Counted from the stretch's first letter, positions 10,933-22,527 are shown. The stretch: 64,000 nt of DNA from Anniella stebbinsi (GCA_029215795.1 JARDYH010000002.1:203027810-203091809); one strand, 5' to 3'. Made by a program: numbers and translations. The notes: generated by a model from the sequence alone, not told the origin.

Positions 10933-11982
10933 TAGGGATGTGCATCGTATCGGACCCGATACCCGATACTGATACAAATCAGTGGAAATCGGCCATCCGT
11001 TGTCCGATTCCAATGCTGGCTGTAGGAGGTCTGATTTCTCCCGATCTCATTTTTTCAATACGATTAATATCATGAAAAAACAGAAAATCGGGCCTCCATT
11101 TTACATGTTTTGCCATAAGAAAGCTTTCCCCCAATGCAAGTCTATGGAGAAAAATGGCAGTGGGTGACTGGGGAACTCCGTCCCTCCCTTCCCCCACTTG
11201 CGCTCCTTACCTGCTGCCTCCTCGCTGCCGCCTGCTGCTTCCGTACTTCTGATAAACAGACTTTGCGGCCTGTTCCACCATAGAGTGCCAGCGCACTGGG
11301 TGATGTCATCACTCAGCGCACCATCACTCTATTGTGGAACAGGCCACAAGGCCTGTATCAGTAGTATGGATGCAGCAGACTGCAGTGAGGAGGCAGCAGG
11401 TAAGAAGTGCAAGGGGGAGGGGGGAGGTGCCCCCTTACCTGCAGGCATTCTGTGCTGCCGTCCACTGCTTTTGTACATCAGAAAAACAGGCTGCAAGGGA
11501 GGGGGGAGGTCCTATCTTACCTGCAGGAGTCCCACGCTGCCGTCCGCTGCTTCCATCTACCGAGAATTAGGCTCTGTGGACTGCTTCTCAGTAGAGCGAC
11601 AACATGCTGGGTCACCCGGCGCATCATCGCTCTACTGAGAACCAGGCTGCAATGCCCAATTAGCAGAAGACGGAAGCAGCAGACAGCAGCGAATGGCAAT
11701 GTGGGATGGCAGCAGGTAAGGAGCGCGAGGGGGGAGGGAGGGCCACCATTTTAGGTTTTTTCCCCATAGACTTGCATTGGGGGAAAGCTTTCTCCCAATG
11801 CAAGCCTATGGGGAAAAGCCTTAAAATGGTGGCCTGATATCGGAATTGGAACTTCCGATTTTTATCAGTATTGGATCGGATCCGATAACATGGACCTCCG
11901 ATTTTTCCGATCTAATATTTTACAAAATCTGAAGTTCAGATTCCAATTCTGATATGATTTTTGGGGTCTGTGCACATCCCTA
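10933..11982. mobile_element. hAT-like foldback transposon, 1050 bp, complete
   Basis: It begins TAGGGATGTGCATCG and ends GTGCACATCCCTA. An exact 8-bp duplication ATTCTCAC flanks it at 10925-10932 and 11983-11990. The arms carry CGATACCCGATAC-type words. Inside are CCCAATGCAAGTCTATGG inverted words, a TGATGTCATCA centre near 11301-11311, CTTACCTGCTGCC at 11206 and GCAGCAGGTAAG at 11393-11404. A second, more decayed unit ends in CAGGTAAG at 11713-11720. It is a relative of 222-1800 with a more diverged interior. It inserted within an older repeat whose word AAACTGAAACAAAATTCTCA recurs near 25660. Confidence 0.85.
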
Positions 11983-12069
11983 ATTCTCACCTATCCCTGT
12001 TTCTAAGCCAAATGGTCTTTGGGGTTCATAAACCAGCATGCCTCTCAACAGCATGTACCAATTTCACTT

Positions 12070-12075
<6 letters not shown>

Positions 12076-12124
<49 letters not shown>
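12076..12124. repeat. (CT)n microsatellite
   Basis: A pure CT run. Frames reading Leu-Ser repeats across it are artefacts. Confidence 0.97.
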
Positions 12125-12128
<4 letters not shown>

Positions 12129-12342
12129 CTTTCTGGTCTGGGCACCTGTGCAAGACTATGCCTCATCCATTCATAATAAGCAGCTAAATGTAGAAGACAA
12201 ACATGCATTCAATCTATGACATCTCTTAACATCTATTCCTTGTCATATATACAGAGCTGTCTCACAAATACCATACTATAGAACTGCCACCAAAGAGACA
12301 TGGATGTCTCCATCTGTTGTTGTTTGTAAGATGGTTTTAAAA

Positions 12343-12343
<1 letters not shown>

Positions 12344-12373
<30 letters not shown>

Positions 12374-12401
12374 CTTCTTCTTCTTCTTCTTCTTCTTCTT
12401 C
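12344..12401. repeat. (TTC)n microsatellite
   Basis: About 19 trinucleotide units. Confidence 0.97.
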
Positions 12402-12439
12402 CTTTACTTCTTTTGGTTTTAATTGAAAAGATTTTTTTT

Positions 12440-12560
12440 AATTTTTTAAAATATATCCTGCTTTTGCTACTGGTCCCATTTTTAAATTGGTTTTAAAATG
12501 GATTCATGATTTTATGAGCTTCTTGTACTGGTACAGAATTGTATGTCTTACTGTAAGCTG
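12440..12560 (+). mobile_element. Possible L2-like LINE 3' tail
   Basis: TTTTAATTG-rich sequence followed by TACTGTAAGCTGCTTTGGG, the usual look of an L2-type 3' end. It is short and without coding sequence, so the call is tentative. Confidence 0.4.
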
Positions 12561-12968
12561 CTTTGGGGCAGGATCGAATGGGGGATGCTTATGCCCCTGC
12601 TGATTCCTTTCTGCCCCAACAATTCCATTCCACAAGTGGGGCCCACTGCTTATACAAGGGAAATTTAACGCTTCCTAGGGGAAGCCACAAAATGAGCGGA
12701 AACACTTGTCTCAGGAATGAAGAGAGTTGGTGGAGCTTTCTTATGCAAGCTTGACCAATTTGTCTCTTTCCAGAAGTGAGCATTTCTGCTCATCTTTGGT
12801 CACCCTAGAAATGCTAAACTGCCATTGCATAAGCCCTGGGGGGGGGGAGGGAGAGGTACTCGCAATGGTATTGGTGGGACATAAGAGAATCAGTGGTTGT
12901 GTAAGCACCCCATTGGATTCTTCCCATCGGAAAGACTTTAGTCTTGAAAGGTGGCAGAGAAACACATT

Positions 12969-12997
12969 ACATACATACATACATACATACATACATT
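12969..12997. repeat. (ACAT)n microsatellite
   Basis: About seven tetranucleotide units. Confidence 0.95.
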
Positions 12998-13067
12998 GCT
13001 GCTTCCTACACCACTCTGGTTAACCTAGAATTGGAGGAACCATGCAGGGATCATGGTGAATGTGATC

Positions 13068-13445
13068 TAGGGTGACCATGTGACTTCTTCTTCTTCTTTT
13101 ACAGAGGACAGTCCTCTAGTTGAAGGCATCCTCTATCTGAAGGGCTGCCCAGTCCAAGTCCAGTTTAAAGACTAAGGACCCTAAGAAGGGAGAACAGGAG
13201 CCTTGAAGTAGCCCATCCACAGCACCTGGATGGCAGACTAAGCAGGCAGCCAGTTGCCTACTCAAAATCTTCTGCATTACAGGGGATGCATTGCATTTCC
13301 ATTTAAATCGTAATAACAATTTCTAAATTTGCATCTATACCTGTAAATGAGCATATGCAAATGTTATGCAAATTGGTATCCTCTTTGGGCCTCTTTTTGG
13401 GCAATGCACTCCCTCTCTTTTGGCGATTCATCAGTGGTCCCCATA
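13068..13445 (+). mobile_element. hAT-like MITE, 378 bp, with 8-bp target duplication
   Basis: It starts TAGGGTGACCATG and ends GTGGTCCCCATA. Flanks ATGTGATC (13060-13067) and ATGCGATC (13446-13453) agree at seven of eight bases, as expected for a hAT-type duplication with one later mutation. A TTC run lies near the left end, followed by GAGGACAGTCCTCT. The family partner lies inverted at 5890-6298. Confidence 0.8.
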
Positions 13446-14869
13446 ATGCGATCAGCTGGGAGGAATTGTGCAAGTACCAGAGGACAGGTTGGGCAGGTGG
13501 AGGTGCTAGTGTGGTTCTTCTCCATCTGATCCTGCCCTTTCTATGTAGTCTGTGAGGGGTGGGGGGGATGACAGTCTCCCTTCCACCCGCCAATACCTGT
13601 GAATTAGCTGCACATGTACAGGCAGGGAGACAAGTTCCTGTCTAAGTTATGCTGTGTGATCTTTAATATGTACCCACAGTGTGGTTTAAGTATAAAAAAA
13701 CCCATCATCAGTAGGCTAAGCTATTCAGTGACTGTGCTAATTCTGTGCTCACACACACACACATACACACACACACACATACATATACACTTTGAAGGGG
13801 GTGGTAGTGGATTTATATTAAAATCTTCCACGGTCGTGCTTCCGCCTTATGACAATTTCCACAAAGAGCATAGTAAGTGCTGCTTTATTATTTTGATTGC
13901 TCTTTTACTCCTTTTTTCTTCTGATTTTTTTTTTTTTTAATCTAGTGGCTGAACTTTGCTATTCTTTAGGCATTTCATACTCCCTGGCTCCTTTTGGGGG
14001 GGGGGGGTAATCACTATAGTTTCACCATGCATTAGCATTAGTTGTATATAATTCATTTTTAAAATACTGATAAACCTTTGCCTTTGTCATACAAATGCAA
14101 TGTGCCAGTTTTACCAACACGGCTAAAATATAGCTCTCCGTGTAAAATAGTCCTTTTGTTCTGTTAATCATCTGCCCAGCTCCCTATAAAGGGCTGTATT
14201 CCCACTTTCAACTCAACTATTTCAAAAGCTCTTTTAAGGGCTTTATATATTCTCTCATTCTGGCTGGTTATCAGAAGATTTATTGAATGGTGATAGAAAA
14301 TGATTTTACAGTCCAAAAGTTCAATTAGTCCAGTTACTGCCATTAATCTAGATAATTTACGAAGATCAATTAAGAAACTTCTTCCCAAGTTCTTCTACTT
14401 TATTCTTAACAGGACTTTCTACAGGGCATATTAGAGTTTGTTAGGAAAAACTGACTAGAAGCAATGGGAATCCAAAGAATATTGGGGAAATACTTATCCT
14501 TAACATCTATGATTAACTCAGACTGAATTTGATTGTACTCTATCCGTCAGTTACTGGTGTGCATGTTTTGTCTCTGCATGTGGTGCTCCTCACCATGCGC
14601 AGAGGTGCATCTCCAAAGGAGTTGTTTCTGATAACAATTTTATTGTTACCATAATATCACAAAGCAGCTGTGTGGGGTAGGTGTACAGTTTTTTTAAAAA
14701 ATGCATAGTACTTTTTATTATTTCTAAGGCACTTAATATTTCTTCTTAGTTATGTTTTGGCCAAGGAAGATATTGCTTGACAAAAGGATGGAAGACCCAT
14801 GGATCCTCAACCTTGCCAATAACTGCAAAGCTTTGTTCAGATTTTTCCCATTTGCAACCTGTTTTTTTC
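13446..14869. other. Unassigned AT-rich DNA
   Basis: Holds an imperfect (CA)n tract at 13750-13791, a T run near 13925-13938 and a G run near 13996-14007. The minus-strand 74-codon frame at 14164-14388 has no domain I recognise. Confidence 0.5.
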
Positions 14870-15460
14870 AGTTCATTTGAACAGGACAAGTGCTTGTTTT
14901 GAAGGAGGAAAGTACACATTTTTCAAAATTGCGCACTCCCCCACCTTACTAAAGCATGTACTTATTTATTTAAAGCATACATATTGTGAATGCAAGTTTG
15001 GGGATTTGTGGACAATTTTGGACAATATGTGATTCCGTTTATGTTCATGTTCGGAATTGCAAACAAGGTATTTTGGATTTGTGAACTGAAACTAAATTCT
15101 TGTACATCTCTACTTCAGCATGTGCCAATATTTAAAGCCTATATGAGAGAAGCATGCTATATTCACAAACATAATGCGTACATATGAAAAAAAAATAAAA
15201 ATTGTGCATGACAGAATGCATACTTTTGAAAAATGTGCACAAGCACATGAGAGAAAAATCTGTACATTTCAAAAATGTGCACAGCCCCTCCATACATTTG
15301 GAAAAATATGCTTGAAAATACACACAAATCTTCATGCACAATAACCCCTCCTCCCAAAGCACACAATTGGATGCACACATGATTAGGAATGAACTTTGAG
15401 GTCAAATTCAGAGAACCTCAATGAACTTGAGTTTTGCTGATTTGCACATTCTTAATGGAG
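14870..15460. repeat. Two abutting AT-rich interspersed repeats with decayed internal repeats
   Basis: The first part ends AACTGAAACTAAATTCTTG then TACATCTCTA at about 15112. The second carries repeated words like TTTTGAAAAATGTGCAC and CATTTCAAAAATGTGCAC, and ends TTTGCACATTCTTA near 15454. The same kind of repeat occurs near 23485-23780, 26960-27140, 44990-45200 and 53140-53540. The ends resemble worn TAGGGATGTGCA-type termini. Confidence 0.55.
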
Positions 15461-15467
15461 GATTGGT

Positions 15468-15662
15468 TTGTCAATGGGCACTAGTCATAATGGCTGTATA
15501 TTACTTCCAGTATCGGAGGTCTAAATGCCACTGACTGAGGAATATGAGTGAAAGGGTGCTGTTATATTCAAAATCAGTTGTGCGCTTCTCATAGGCATTG
15601 GTTGGCCATTCTGTGAACAGAATGCTAGACTTGATGTGCATTTGGTCTGATCCAGCATGGCT
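15468..15662 (+). mobile_element. CR1-like LINE 3' end, diverged
   Basis: Words ACTAGTCATAATGGCTG, TTCCAGTATCGGAGG, AGAATGCTAGACTTGATG and GGTCTGATCCAGCATGG in the same order as in the copy at 8034. Confidence 0.75.
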
Positions 15663-15739
15663 CTTCGGGGATTAAACTAGACACCATCCAATTGATAGTT
15701 GGAGCTCTCAGGTGAATTGGGACTTGGAGATGAGAATGA

Positions 15740-16060
15740 GAATGAGAATATGAAACAGAGTCGGGTAGACAAGGCTGAATGGTTGCTGAAACAATCTGGC
15801 ACAATCTAAGCAACTACTTTGTCCTTTAAAGCCTCTCAAGGTCTAGGATTTATGGACCACAAAGAAACTCTTCATATATGGAATTGCTTCAACTGTTAAG
15901 ATCAGGATCAAAACTTTCCTCTGAGTGTCCACAATTTGGGAAGTAGAGTCATCTACTATAGCAAGGAGCAGAGCCTTTTCAGTAGTGGCAAGTGATGTGG
16001 AGCAGAACATCTTCTGAAATAGATTTTCTGCTGCTATGTTTTTCCACAGAGAGTTTTGCT
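15740..16060 (+). pseudogene. L2-like LINE C-terminal remnant
   Basis: The plus strand keeps a stretch resembling ARSRAFSVVASDVEQN (around 15960-16010), the conserved RAFS-VA motif found near the C-terminus of L2-type reverse transcriptases. It is preceded by a degraded leader. No long frame survives. Confidence 0.45.
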
Positions 16061-16078
16061 TGTGTAAGAATGCATTGC

Positions 16079-16137
16079 ACACATACACAGACAGACAGAC
16101 ACACAGACACACAGACACACACACACACACACACACT
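16079..16137. repeat. (CA)n/(CAGA)n compound microsatellite
   Basis: Mixed CACA and CAGA units. Confidence 0.95.
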
Positions 16138-16937
16138 GCATAGGTCTTTTGGCGTGCTAATATGACTCTAGTAAAACCATTCAGTGCCTTTATTTTTTTT
16201 CTTAAAGAGAAGTGTATGTGATTGAGTTGTCTTTAATATTTACCAGTATTCCAATAAAAATAGTAAAGTGTTGAATTTGTTTGAAAATAACATTTAAACT
16301 GCACTAACTGCACTTTATTGATTTTTGCTGCTAATCAAATATTTCAGTTCAACCACATTTACAGCTATTGGGACAACTTTTGAGATATTTATTCAGCCAT
16401 AAAATTAACATGACTTACTTTTTAAGTGCTGTTTACAAAATATAAGTCAAACAGACAGGCTAAATCAGATCCCAATTGATTTAGGGCACCAGAACATTTT
16501 TCCAATTCAATTTTTTTTCCCCTGAAGAAGCACATCACTGATTGTGAAATGACTTACTGCAGGAGGTGCAGGGATGCGGCTGCTCAGCCTGAAGTACATT
16601 GGTGTTGGAATAAGTTGAATAAAAGCCAAATTAAGAAAGCTCTTTCTAAATGGCTTATAGGTAATTATGTAAAGCCTGCAAATAGTGCAATCTTATGGTC
16701 TCTGGGAGACCAGCCAAGGGACCATAGGATACCTTCCCCTCTGCAGGCATAGAGAGAGGTTCACCCACAAAAAAGCCCTCCCTGAACAGTAGTGGAGCTT
16801 GCTGCTATGGTAGCTGCTCTATTAGTTATGCCTAGAATGGAGTCATTTGGATGTGTGTCAGGGGATACACAAGATCCTAGGTCCCCTCATCCCTTGACTT
16901 GCCCTCAAACAGGCCCTGAAATGACACCAGCCTGAGA
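16138..16937. other. AT-rich DNA with one dispersed repeat
   Basis: The stretch at about 16595-16665 (GTTGGAATAAGTTGAATAAA then AGCCAAATTAAGAAAGC) is repeated with changes at about 18668-18720. Otherwise nothing recognised. Confidence 0.5.
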
Positions 16938-17313
16938 ATTGGCTACTAGTCATGATGGCTATATGCTACTTCCCTTATCGGAGATGGTATACCTATGTGC
17001 ACCAGCTACTGAAGAACATGGGTTAGAGGGTGCTGTTGCACTCGTGTCCTGCTCATGGGTTTCATGAGAACATAAGAAGAGCCATGCTGGATCAGACCAA
17101 GAATCTATCTAGTAGTCCAGCATTCTGTTCACACAGTGGCCCACCAGCTGTCGACCATGGACCGGCGAGCAGGAAACAGTGCAATAGCACCCTCCCATCC
17201 ATGTTCCCAGGCAACTGGTATAAATAGGCTTTCTGCCTCTGATACTGAGTGACAGCTGATTGGCCACTGTATGAACAGAACATTGGTCTAATCCAGCATG
17301 GCTCTTCCTATGT
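16938..17313 (+). mobile_element. CR1-like LINE 3' end interrupted by an inverted second copy
   Basis: Plus-strand LINE 3' sequence (ACTAGTCATGATGGCTATAT ... CTCATGGGTTTC) stops near 17064. A minus-strand copy follows from 17065 to about 17250: AACATAAGAAGAGCC, GCTGGATCAGACC, CAGCATTCTGTTC, TTCTGCCTCTGATACTG. The plus-strand sequence then resumes as GACAGCTGATTGGCC and runs to the tail near 17313. The host copy is therefore split by a second 3' end in opposite orientation. Confidence 0.75.
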
Positions 17314-18133
17314 TATGTGCTAGTTGCCATAGTAAATTCTCTTCCGTTGGATGCCATTAAAGGGAAAAAAATCCATGGCTTCCGTCATATCATCTGCCCT
17401 GGCCAGTGTCATTCCTTAGCCTGCTTTCAGAGGCAGGTGGTGAGTTAGAGGGAAACAATTTTATTGTTATTTTGATACAACTTTGTTTTTTTAAAAAAAA
17501 ATATTGGGTTGTAAACCTGGTAGAGGTGGAGCTGAAATATTTCAAATCACTTAACAGGTAATAAGTAAATAAGGTTTTGTGGAATAGTAGATTAGCTGTA
17601 GCAAAATACATAAATGTTACCTGTTCAGGCAGGCTCCTAGCTTAGGCCAGCAGAACTATTTATACAGGTCCAGGATCAGCAGTAACCAATCAATGTCCAT
17701 GAGGGTGGGGCCAGTTGGGTAATCTGATAGCATGGTACCTTTCATGCTATTTCTCTTCCATTGTTGGTTTAGCAATCCCTTTCTGTGGAACCTTGTCAGG
17801 TTGCACTGCCCATCACAGACCTAGAGTGAAGGTTATTTCTGATAACGTTTAGAGATTTGGAATGCATAAATATTCAAAGGGCTGTTTAGCAGCTGACAAA
17901 GTCAGAATGGAAATAAGGTTAACCTTTTAAAAAGTGAGCCTAATTAGCCATTGAAACAACTTACCTGGGGCTATAGTTGATTCCCTATGATTTGGAAGTC
18001 TCTAAATCAACTTCATGTTACTTAAGAAGGTATGCTTTAGCCTGGGGTGGCTGAACTTCTTGAGCAGTTGGTGTGCATATTGAAACATCTTTGGATGTCT
18101 TATGAAGACCATAAGGCAAAGTATCTCTGTAGT
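17314..18133. other. Unassigned AT-rich DNA
   Basis: No repeat or gene recognised with confidence. Confidence 0.5.
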
Positions 18134-18453
18134 TAGGGTGACCAGATGAAAAGGAGGACAGGGCTCCTCTATCTTTAACAGTTGCATTGAAAAGGGAATT
18201 TTGGCAGGTGTCATTGGTATGCATGCAGAACCTGGTGAAATTCCCTCTTCATCACAACAGTTAAAGCTGCAGGAGCCCTGCCCTCTTGATTAGATACAAA
18301 ACAGAGCAGGGCTCCTGCAGCTTTTACTGTTGTGATGAAGAGGGAATTTCACCAGGTGCTGCATGCATACAAATGACACCTGCCGAAATTCCATTTTCTA
18401 TGCAACTGTTAAAGATACAGGAGCCCTGTCCTCCTTTTCATATGGTCACCCTA
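18134..18453. mobile_element. 320-bp foldback MITE, subfamily a
   Basis: It starts TAGGGTGACCAGATG and ends CATATGGTCACCCTA. The outer arms (GAAAAGGAGGACAGGGCTCC and complement) and inner arms (CCCTCTTCATCACAACAG and complement) make nearly the whole element one palindrome. Four more copies lie at 20514, 21902, 28095 and 33768. The flanks here show no clean target duplication. Confidence 0.85.
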
Positions 18454-19097
18454 CGTATGTGGCCACCATGATCTCTCTAACCAGGACAGGATCTTTCAAG
18501 CTGCTATGATCACACAAATTGCAGCAGCCACAGTCCATATCAACAGTGTTTTCCACATGAGCAATGCTAGACAATCATGTGACTGTGGACACCTCCACGC
18601 ACTCCTGAGGCACTTGTATGCAGGCTGCTGTGAAGTCTGAACCAGCCTTTAGCATCATGTTGCACTGTTGTTGGAACAAATTGACTAAAAGCCAAATTGA
18701 GACAGCCCTTTATAAATCACTTTTGAGAATAACAGGATGAATGAGAGAGAGAGAGATGCAGAACCATGACTGAGAAGTGCTCAGACAACTGTAAAGTTTG
18801 AGAACTACAGGAAAAATTCATGATGCTAATTAGAGTTCTCATTAGATTCCCATAATGAGAAATGTGCGAAACAGCTACTTTATTTCTCCAGGGACAGCTT
18901 GAACAGCATGCAGGGAGGTGGCGGGTGGCGGTGGAGAGGGGAGGCCTTCTGATCAAAGCATTGCCTTAGAAACAAGCACACAAACAAAAAGGATTTAAGT
19001 TGTGACATAAAGCTGAAGTTTATGCAGTGCACAACTCTTTATAAACCCATGTGTAGTGAGAGAGAGAGAAATAGATTAAGAAATGTAATTTCTGAAC
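18454..19097. other. Unassigned DNA
   Basis: Includes the dispersed repeat shared with 16595 and a GA run near 18744-18754. No gene seen. Confidence 0.5.
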
Positions 19098-19198
19098 CTT
19101 TCCCAACCCTGGTGTTGGACTACAACTCCCACCATCTGCACCAAGCATGGATGGGAATTGTAGTCCAACACATTTGTAGGGCATCAGGTTGGGAAAGG
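19098..19198. mobile_element. Short palindromic MITE
   Basis: CCTTTCCCAACC at the left pairs with GGTTGGGAAAGG at the right. Inside, TTGGACTACAACTCCCA pairs with TGGGAATTGTAGTCCAA. The inner block also occurs at 34841-34956 and in part near 35765. Confidence 0.8.
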
Positions 19199-19299
19199 CT
19201 GCATCTCATTCTATGTGAACAATGTCAGAGTTTACTTGGGAAAAAAAATCCCATTTATTTAAATAGACCCTTCTTCCAGAATAATTTTTTAAAAAGGAT

Positions 19300-19465
19300 T
19301 AAGGCCTGGGAGCAAGATTCACTGAAATCAATGAAGCTTAGTTCTGAGGAGACGTGCGTTGGGTTGCACTGTAAAGCAACAACACTATGCATGCTTACCT
19401 GCAAGTAAGCACAATTGAACGTAGTGGGACTTACTTCTGAGTAAACATACATAGAACTGTGCTGT
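19300..19465 (+). repeat. Short interspersed repeat (SINE-like fragments)
   Basis: Carries GTAGTGGGACTTACTTCTGA then GTAAACATACATAGAACTG, preceded by a related TGAAGCTTAGTTCTGAGGAG block. The motif recurs in several places in the window. Without a tRNA-like head or A/B boxes I cannot assign a SINE family. Confidence 0.5.
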
Positions 19466-20033
19466 TAGGAAGCAACCCCAAAGCATCTGTTTTCCAACTG
19501 CTTCTTGGTATTTGCCTCTCTGTCCCTTTCAACTGAAAACTTACATTTTAATTTTCTCCTTGGTAAGGAACACAGTTTATATTCCCAAACCAAGTATTGA
19601 AACAATTTAAGATCTTTGAAAACTTCTGCATAAATAGCAGATAATGTCTTCGTAGCTTCAGTTGGATGGGAAATACCAAGGGCATAAGACTTCTTGAAGT
19701 ATTTGCATTGATCTGAGCTATATAATTGGGTCACACAGAGATACGTTTTTTACCATTTCAAATGTGAAAGCTCCACTTTTCAGTGAATTATTGGACAGAG
19801 TTTATGTAACTTGGGAAACGCTTAATGTGGCTTTGGATGTTCACCCAGTGCAGGATAGAAAAGGTGTGGCTGTAGGCATTTCAAGCCATAGCATGGAGCA
19901 GCTGGGACACAGCTGTTGTAAGTGCCTTTCATGTTGCAGTGGTAACACCAGGTTGGGCACAAAAGGGTAAAACATTGTCTAGCATACTTTAAGTGAAATG
20001 CAGAATACACTGATTAACCAATTGCTATTCAAT

Positions 20034-20248
20034 GCCCCTGTTCAGATGACACACTAAGCAACGGTGGCTAAGCATTTTGAGCTAAACATTATGGCTTAGT
20101 GTGTCATGTGAACCTTGACTTAGTGTGTCCTGTGAACCATTGCTAATCATGGTGACTGCATAACCATGGTTTAAACGCGCTCACTGACCATTTGCTGCAA
20201 AAGGGTTAGTGACCTAACCATGGCTTAGCGTGTTGTCTGAACAGCCCC
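20034..20248. mobile_element. MITE-like element, about 215 bp
   Basis: Ends GCCCCTGTTCAGATGACAC and GTTGTCTGAACAGCCCC are inverted copies. Inside, several diverged words of the type CTAAGCCATGGTTA / TAACCATGGCTTAG alternate in both orientations, giving a multi-hairpin structure. No target duplication was established. Confidence 0.7.
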
Positions 20249-20513
20249 AATATGTAAAACTGGTATTATGACCCTGGGCCATGAACACATGTGACCTATG
20301 GTGTAATTAGGCTCTGCCAGGTCATGTGATGGTTTCAGGCTTTAGTACCCCTAGGACCAGTGGGAACAAGAAAGAAACAAAAAAGTGTCAATCCTCCATG
20401 AAAGATTCTTTACCAAGAGTGCCATTCGAAACAGTGACACTCCTGCTTAAGAACCCTTAATGGAAAATCAACAATTTTCCATTTTCTTTTTCCCAGTGTC
20501 CTAGGGGTAGTGA

Positions 20514-20808
20514 TAGGGTGACCATATGAAAAGGAGGACAGGGCTCCGGTATCTTTAACAGTTGTATTGAAAAGGGAATTTCAGGAGGTGTCATTTGTAT
20601 GCATGCAGCACCTGGTGAAATTCCCTCTTCATCACAGCAGTTAAAGCTGGAGGAGCCCTGCTGTTTTTGTATCTGGTCATGCTTCTGTGATGAAGAGAGA
20701 ATTTCGCCAGGTGCGACATGCTTAAAATTGACACCTGCTGAAATTCTCTTTTCAGTACAACTGTTAAAGATACAGGAGCCCTGTCTTCCTTTTCATATGG
20801 GCACACTA
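20514..20808. mobile_element. 295-bp foldback MITE, subfamily a
   Basis: It starts TAGGGTGACCATATG and ends CATATGGGCACACTA. It matches the 18134 copy throughout, with about 25 bp missing near the middle. The last bases of the right end have mutated. Confidence 0.82.
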
Positions 20809-21525
20809 GACTGAAGCCTGAAATCATCCCGTCATCTGGCATAGCCTCTTCCTCCATATTATCTTACGATTTTGACTATCCTGACATTCTGACTACATTC
20901 AGTCAACATCATTTTCCCCTCCTATCTCCCCACACCAAACTGCTTTTTTTTTTTTTTTACCATCTATCGATCTCAAATGCTTGCACACTTTTGGTGATCT
21001 TTAAATTGGCCTAATGAGAAAAATCTCATTTTTTTCCCCCTTCATCCCATTTTGTCCCGCTAAACCAAATTGCATTCCTCTGAAGTTAGCAATTTGGGTA
21101 AGCGATGTATAAGAATGACTAGGCAAAGGGTTCTATCGCCTACTTAATTGAAAGCTGAATCATTTTTAATTTATAATGACAAAATTGTCCTTTGGGCTTC
21201 AAGAAGAGAAGTACTAAATGAACTACCAGAAATTAGGAATGGCAGGGAACACAGGAGCTCAGTGATTTGGGGAAAAGATTACCTGCTGTACAGGTAAAGG
21301 CTTCAAACCACAATCTACTTGGGAAATGTCTAGGTACTGCTGTGAAACATGTGTGACAGTTTGGAAAGTGATTTGGGGGCTGTGCGAATGCACCTGAGCC
21401 CAAGTATCAAAGTGAACATTAGAAATAACAGATAGGCATGCAAGTAATTCAGGCTGCTATCTGAAGCAAACCTACCCGGGAGTAAGCTTCATTGAAATGG
21501 CACTTACTTCTCAATAAATATGCAG

Positions 21526-22243
21526 AGAGACTGAAAGAACTAGGTATGTTTAGCCTGGAGAAGAGAAGACTGAGGGGAGACATGATAGCACTCTTCAATA
21601 CTTGAAAGGTTGTCACACAGAGGAGGGCCAGGATCTCTTCTCGATCATCCCAGAATTCAGGACATGGAACAATGGGCTCAGGTTACAAGAAGCCAGATTC
21701 TGGCTGGACATCAGGAAAAACTTCCTGACTGTCAGAGCAGTATGACAATTGAATCAATTATGTAGAGAGGTCATGGGCTCTCCTATACTAGAGGCCTTCA
21801 AGATGCATCTGGATAGCCATCTGTTAGGTATGCTTTAAGGTGGATTCCTGCATTGAGCAGGGGGTTGGACTTGATGGCTTCAATGGCACTTCTAACTTTA
21901 CTAGGCTGACCATATGAAAAGGAGGACAGGGCTCATGTAACTTTAACAGTTGTAGAGAAAAGGGAATTTCAGCTGGCATCGTTTGTATGCAATTCATACC
22001 TGGTGAGATTCCCTCTTCATTACAACAGTTAAAGTTGCAGGGGCCCTGCCTTCTTTTGTATATGGTCACTCTAGTATAGTGCCTGCAACTTTAACTGTTG
22101 TGATGAAGAGGAAATATCACCAGGAACTAATTGCATACTAATGACACTGGCTGAAATTCCCTTTTCTCTACAACTGTTAAAGTTACATGAGCCCTGTCCT
22201 CCTTTTCATATTGTCAGCCTAACTTTACTATTCTATGATTCTA
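21526..22243 (+). mobile_element. CR1 LINE 3' end split by a foldback MITE
   Basis: The first part has the classic CR1 3' wording: TTAGCCTGGAGAAGAGAAG, CTTCCTGACTGTCAGAGC, GAGGCCTTCAAG and GGGGTTGGACTTGATGGC. The LINE resumes at 22222 and ends in the CR1 tail TTCTATGATTCTAT. The 320-bp element at 21902-22221 lies between. The LINE copy is thus older than that insertion. Confidence 0.85.
21902..22221. mobile_element. 320-bp foldback MITE, subfamily b
   Basis: It starts TAGGCTGACCATATG and ends TTGTCAGCCTA. The flanks AACTTTAC (21894-21901 and 22221-22228) are an exact 8-bp repeat if the last A belongs to the duplication. It is inserted in the CR1 tail. Confidence 0.88.
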
Positions 22244-22244
22244 T

Positions 22245-22245
22245 A

Positions 22246-22302
<57 letters not shown>

Positions 22303-22382
22303 CAGAGGAACACCATCTTGTATATTGCCTCAGGCAGCAAAATGTCTTGGACCAGCTGTGTGTGTGTGTGTATCACACACAC

Positions 22383-22428
<46 letters not shown>

Positions 22429-22466
22429 ATCTATCATCTATCTATCTAGCTATCTAGCTATCTATC

Positions 22467-22526
<60 letters not shown>
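22245..22526. repeat. Compound microsatellite cluster
   Basis: In order: (GT)n to about 22270, (GA)n to about 22300, unique spacer, (GT)n near 22359-22372, (CTAT)n about 22383-22468, (TC)n about 22471-22512 and (AT)n about 22514-22526. Translated frames through it are low-complexity artefacts. Confidence 0.95.

Positions 22527-22527
<1 letters not shown>

Noticed and set aside
12019..12219. Leu-Ser repeat protein
   Set aside because: It is a translation of a (CT)n microsatellite.
14164..14388. 74-codon minus-strand frame as a LINE remnant
   Set aside because: It has a Leu/Ile-rich look that may be an old retroelement, but I could not match it to any motif order.
18134..18461. An 8-bp target duplication for the first 320-bp MITE
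   Set aside because: The flanks (ending CTGTAGT and starting CGTATGTG) do not match; unlike the copies at 28095 and 33768, none can be claimed.
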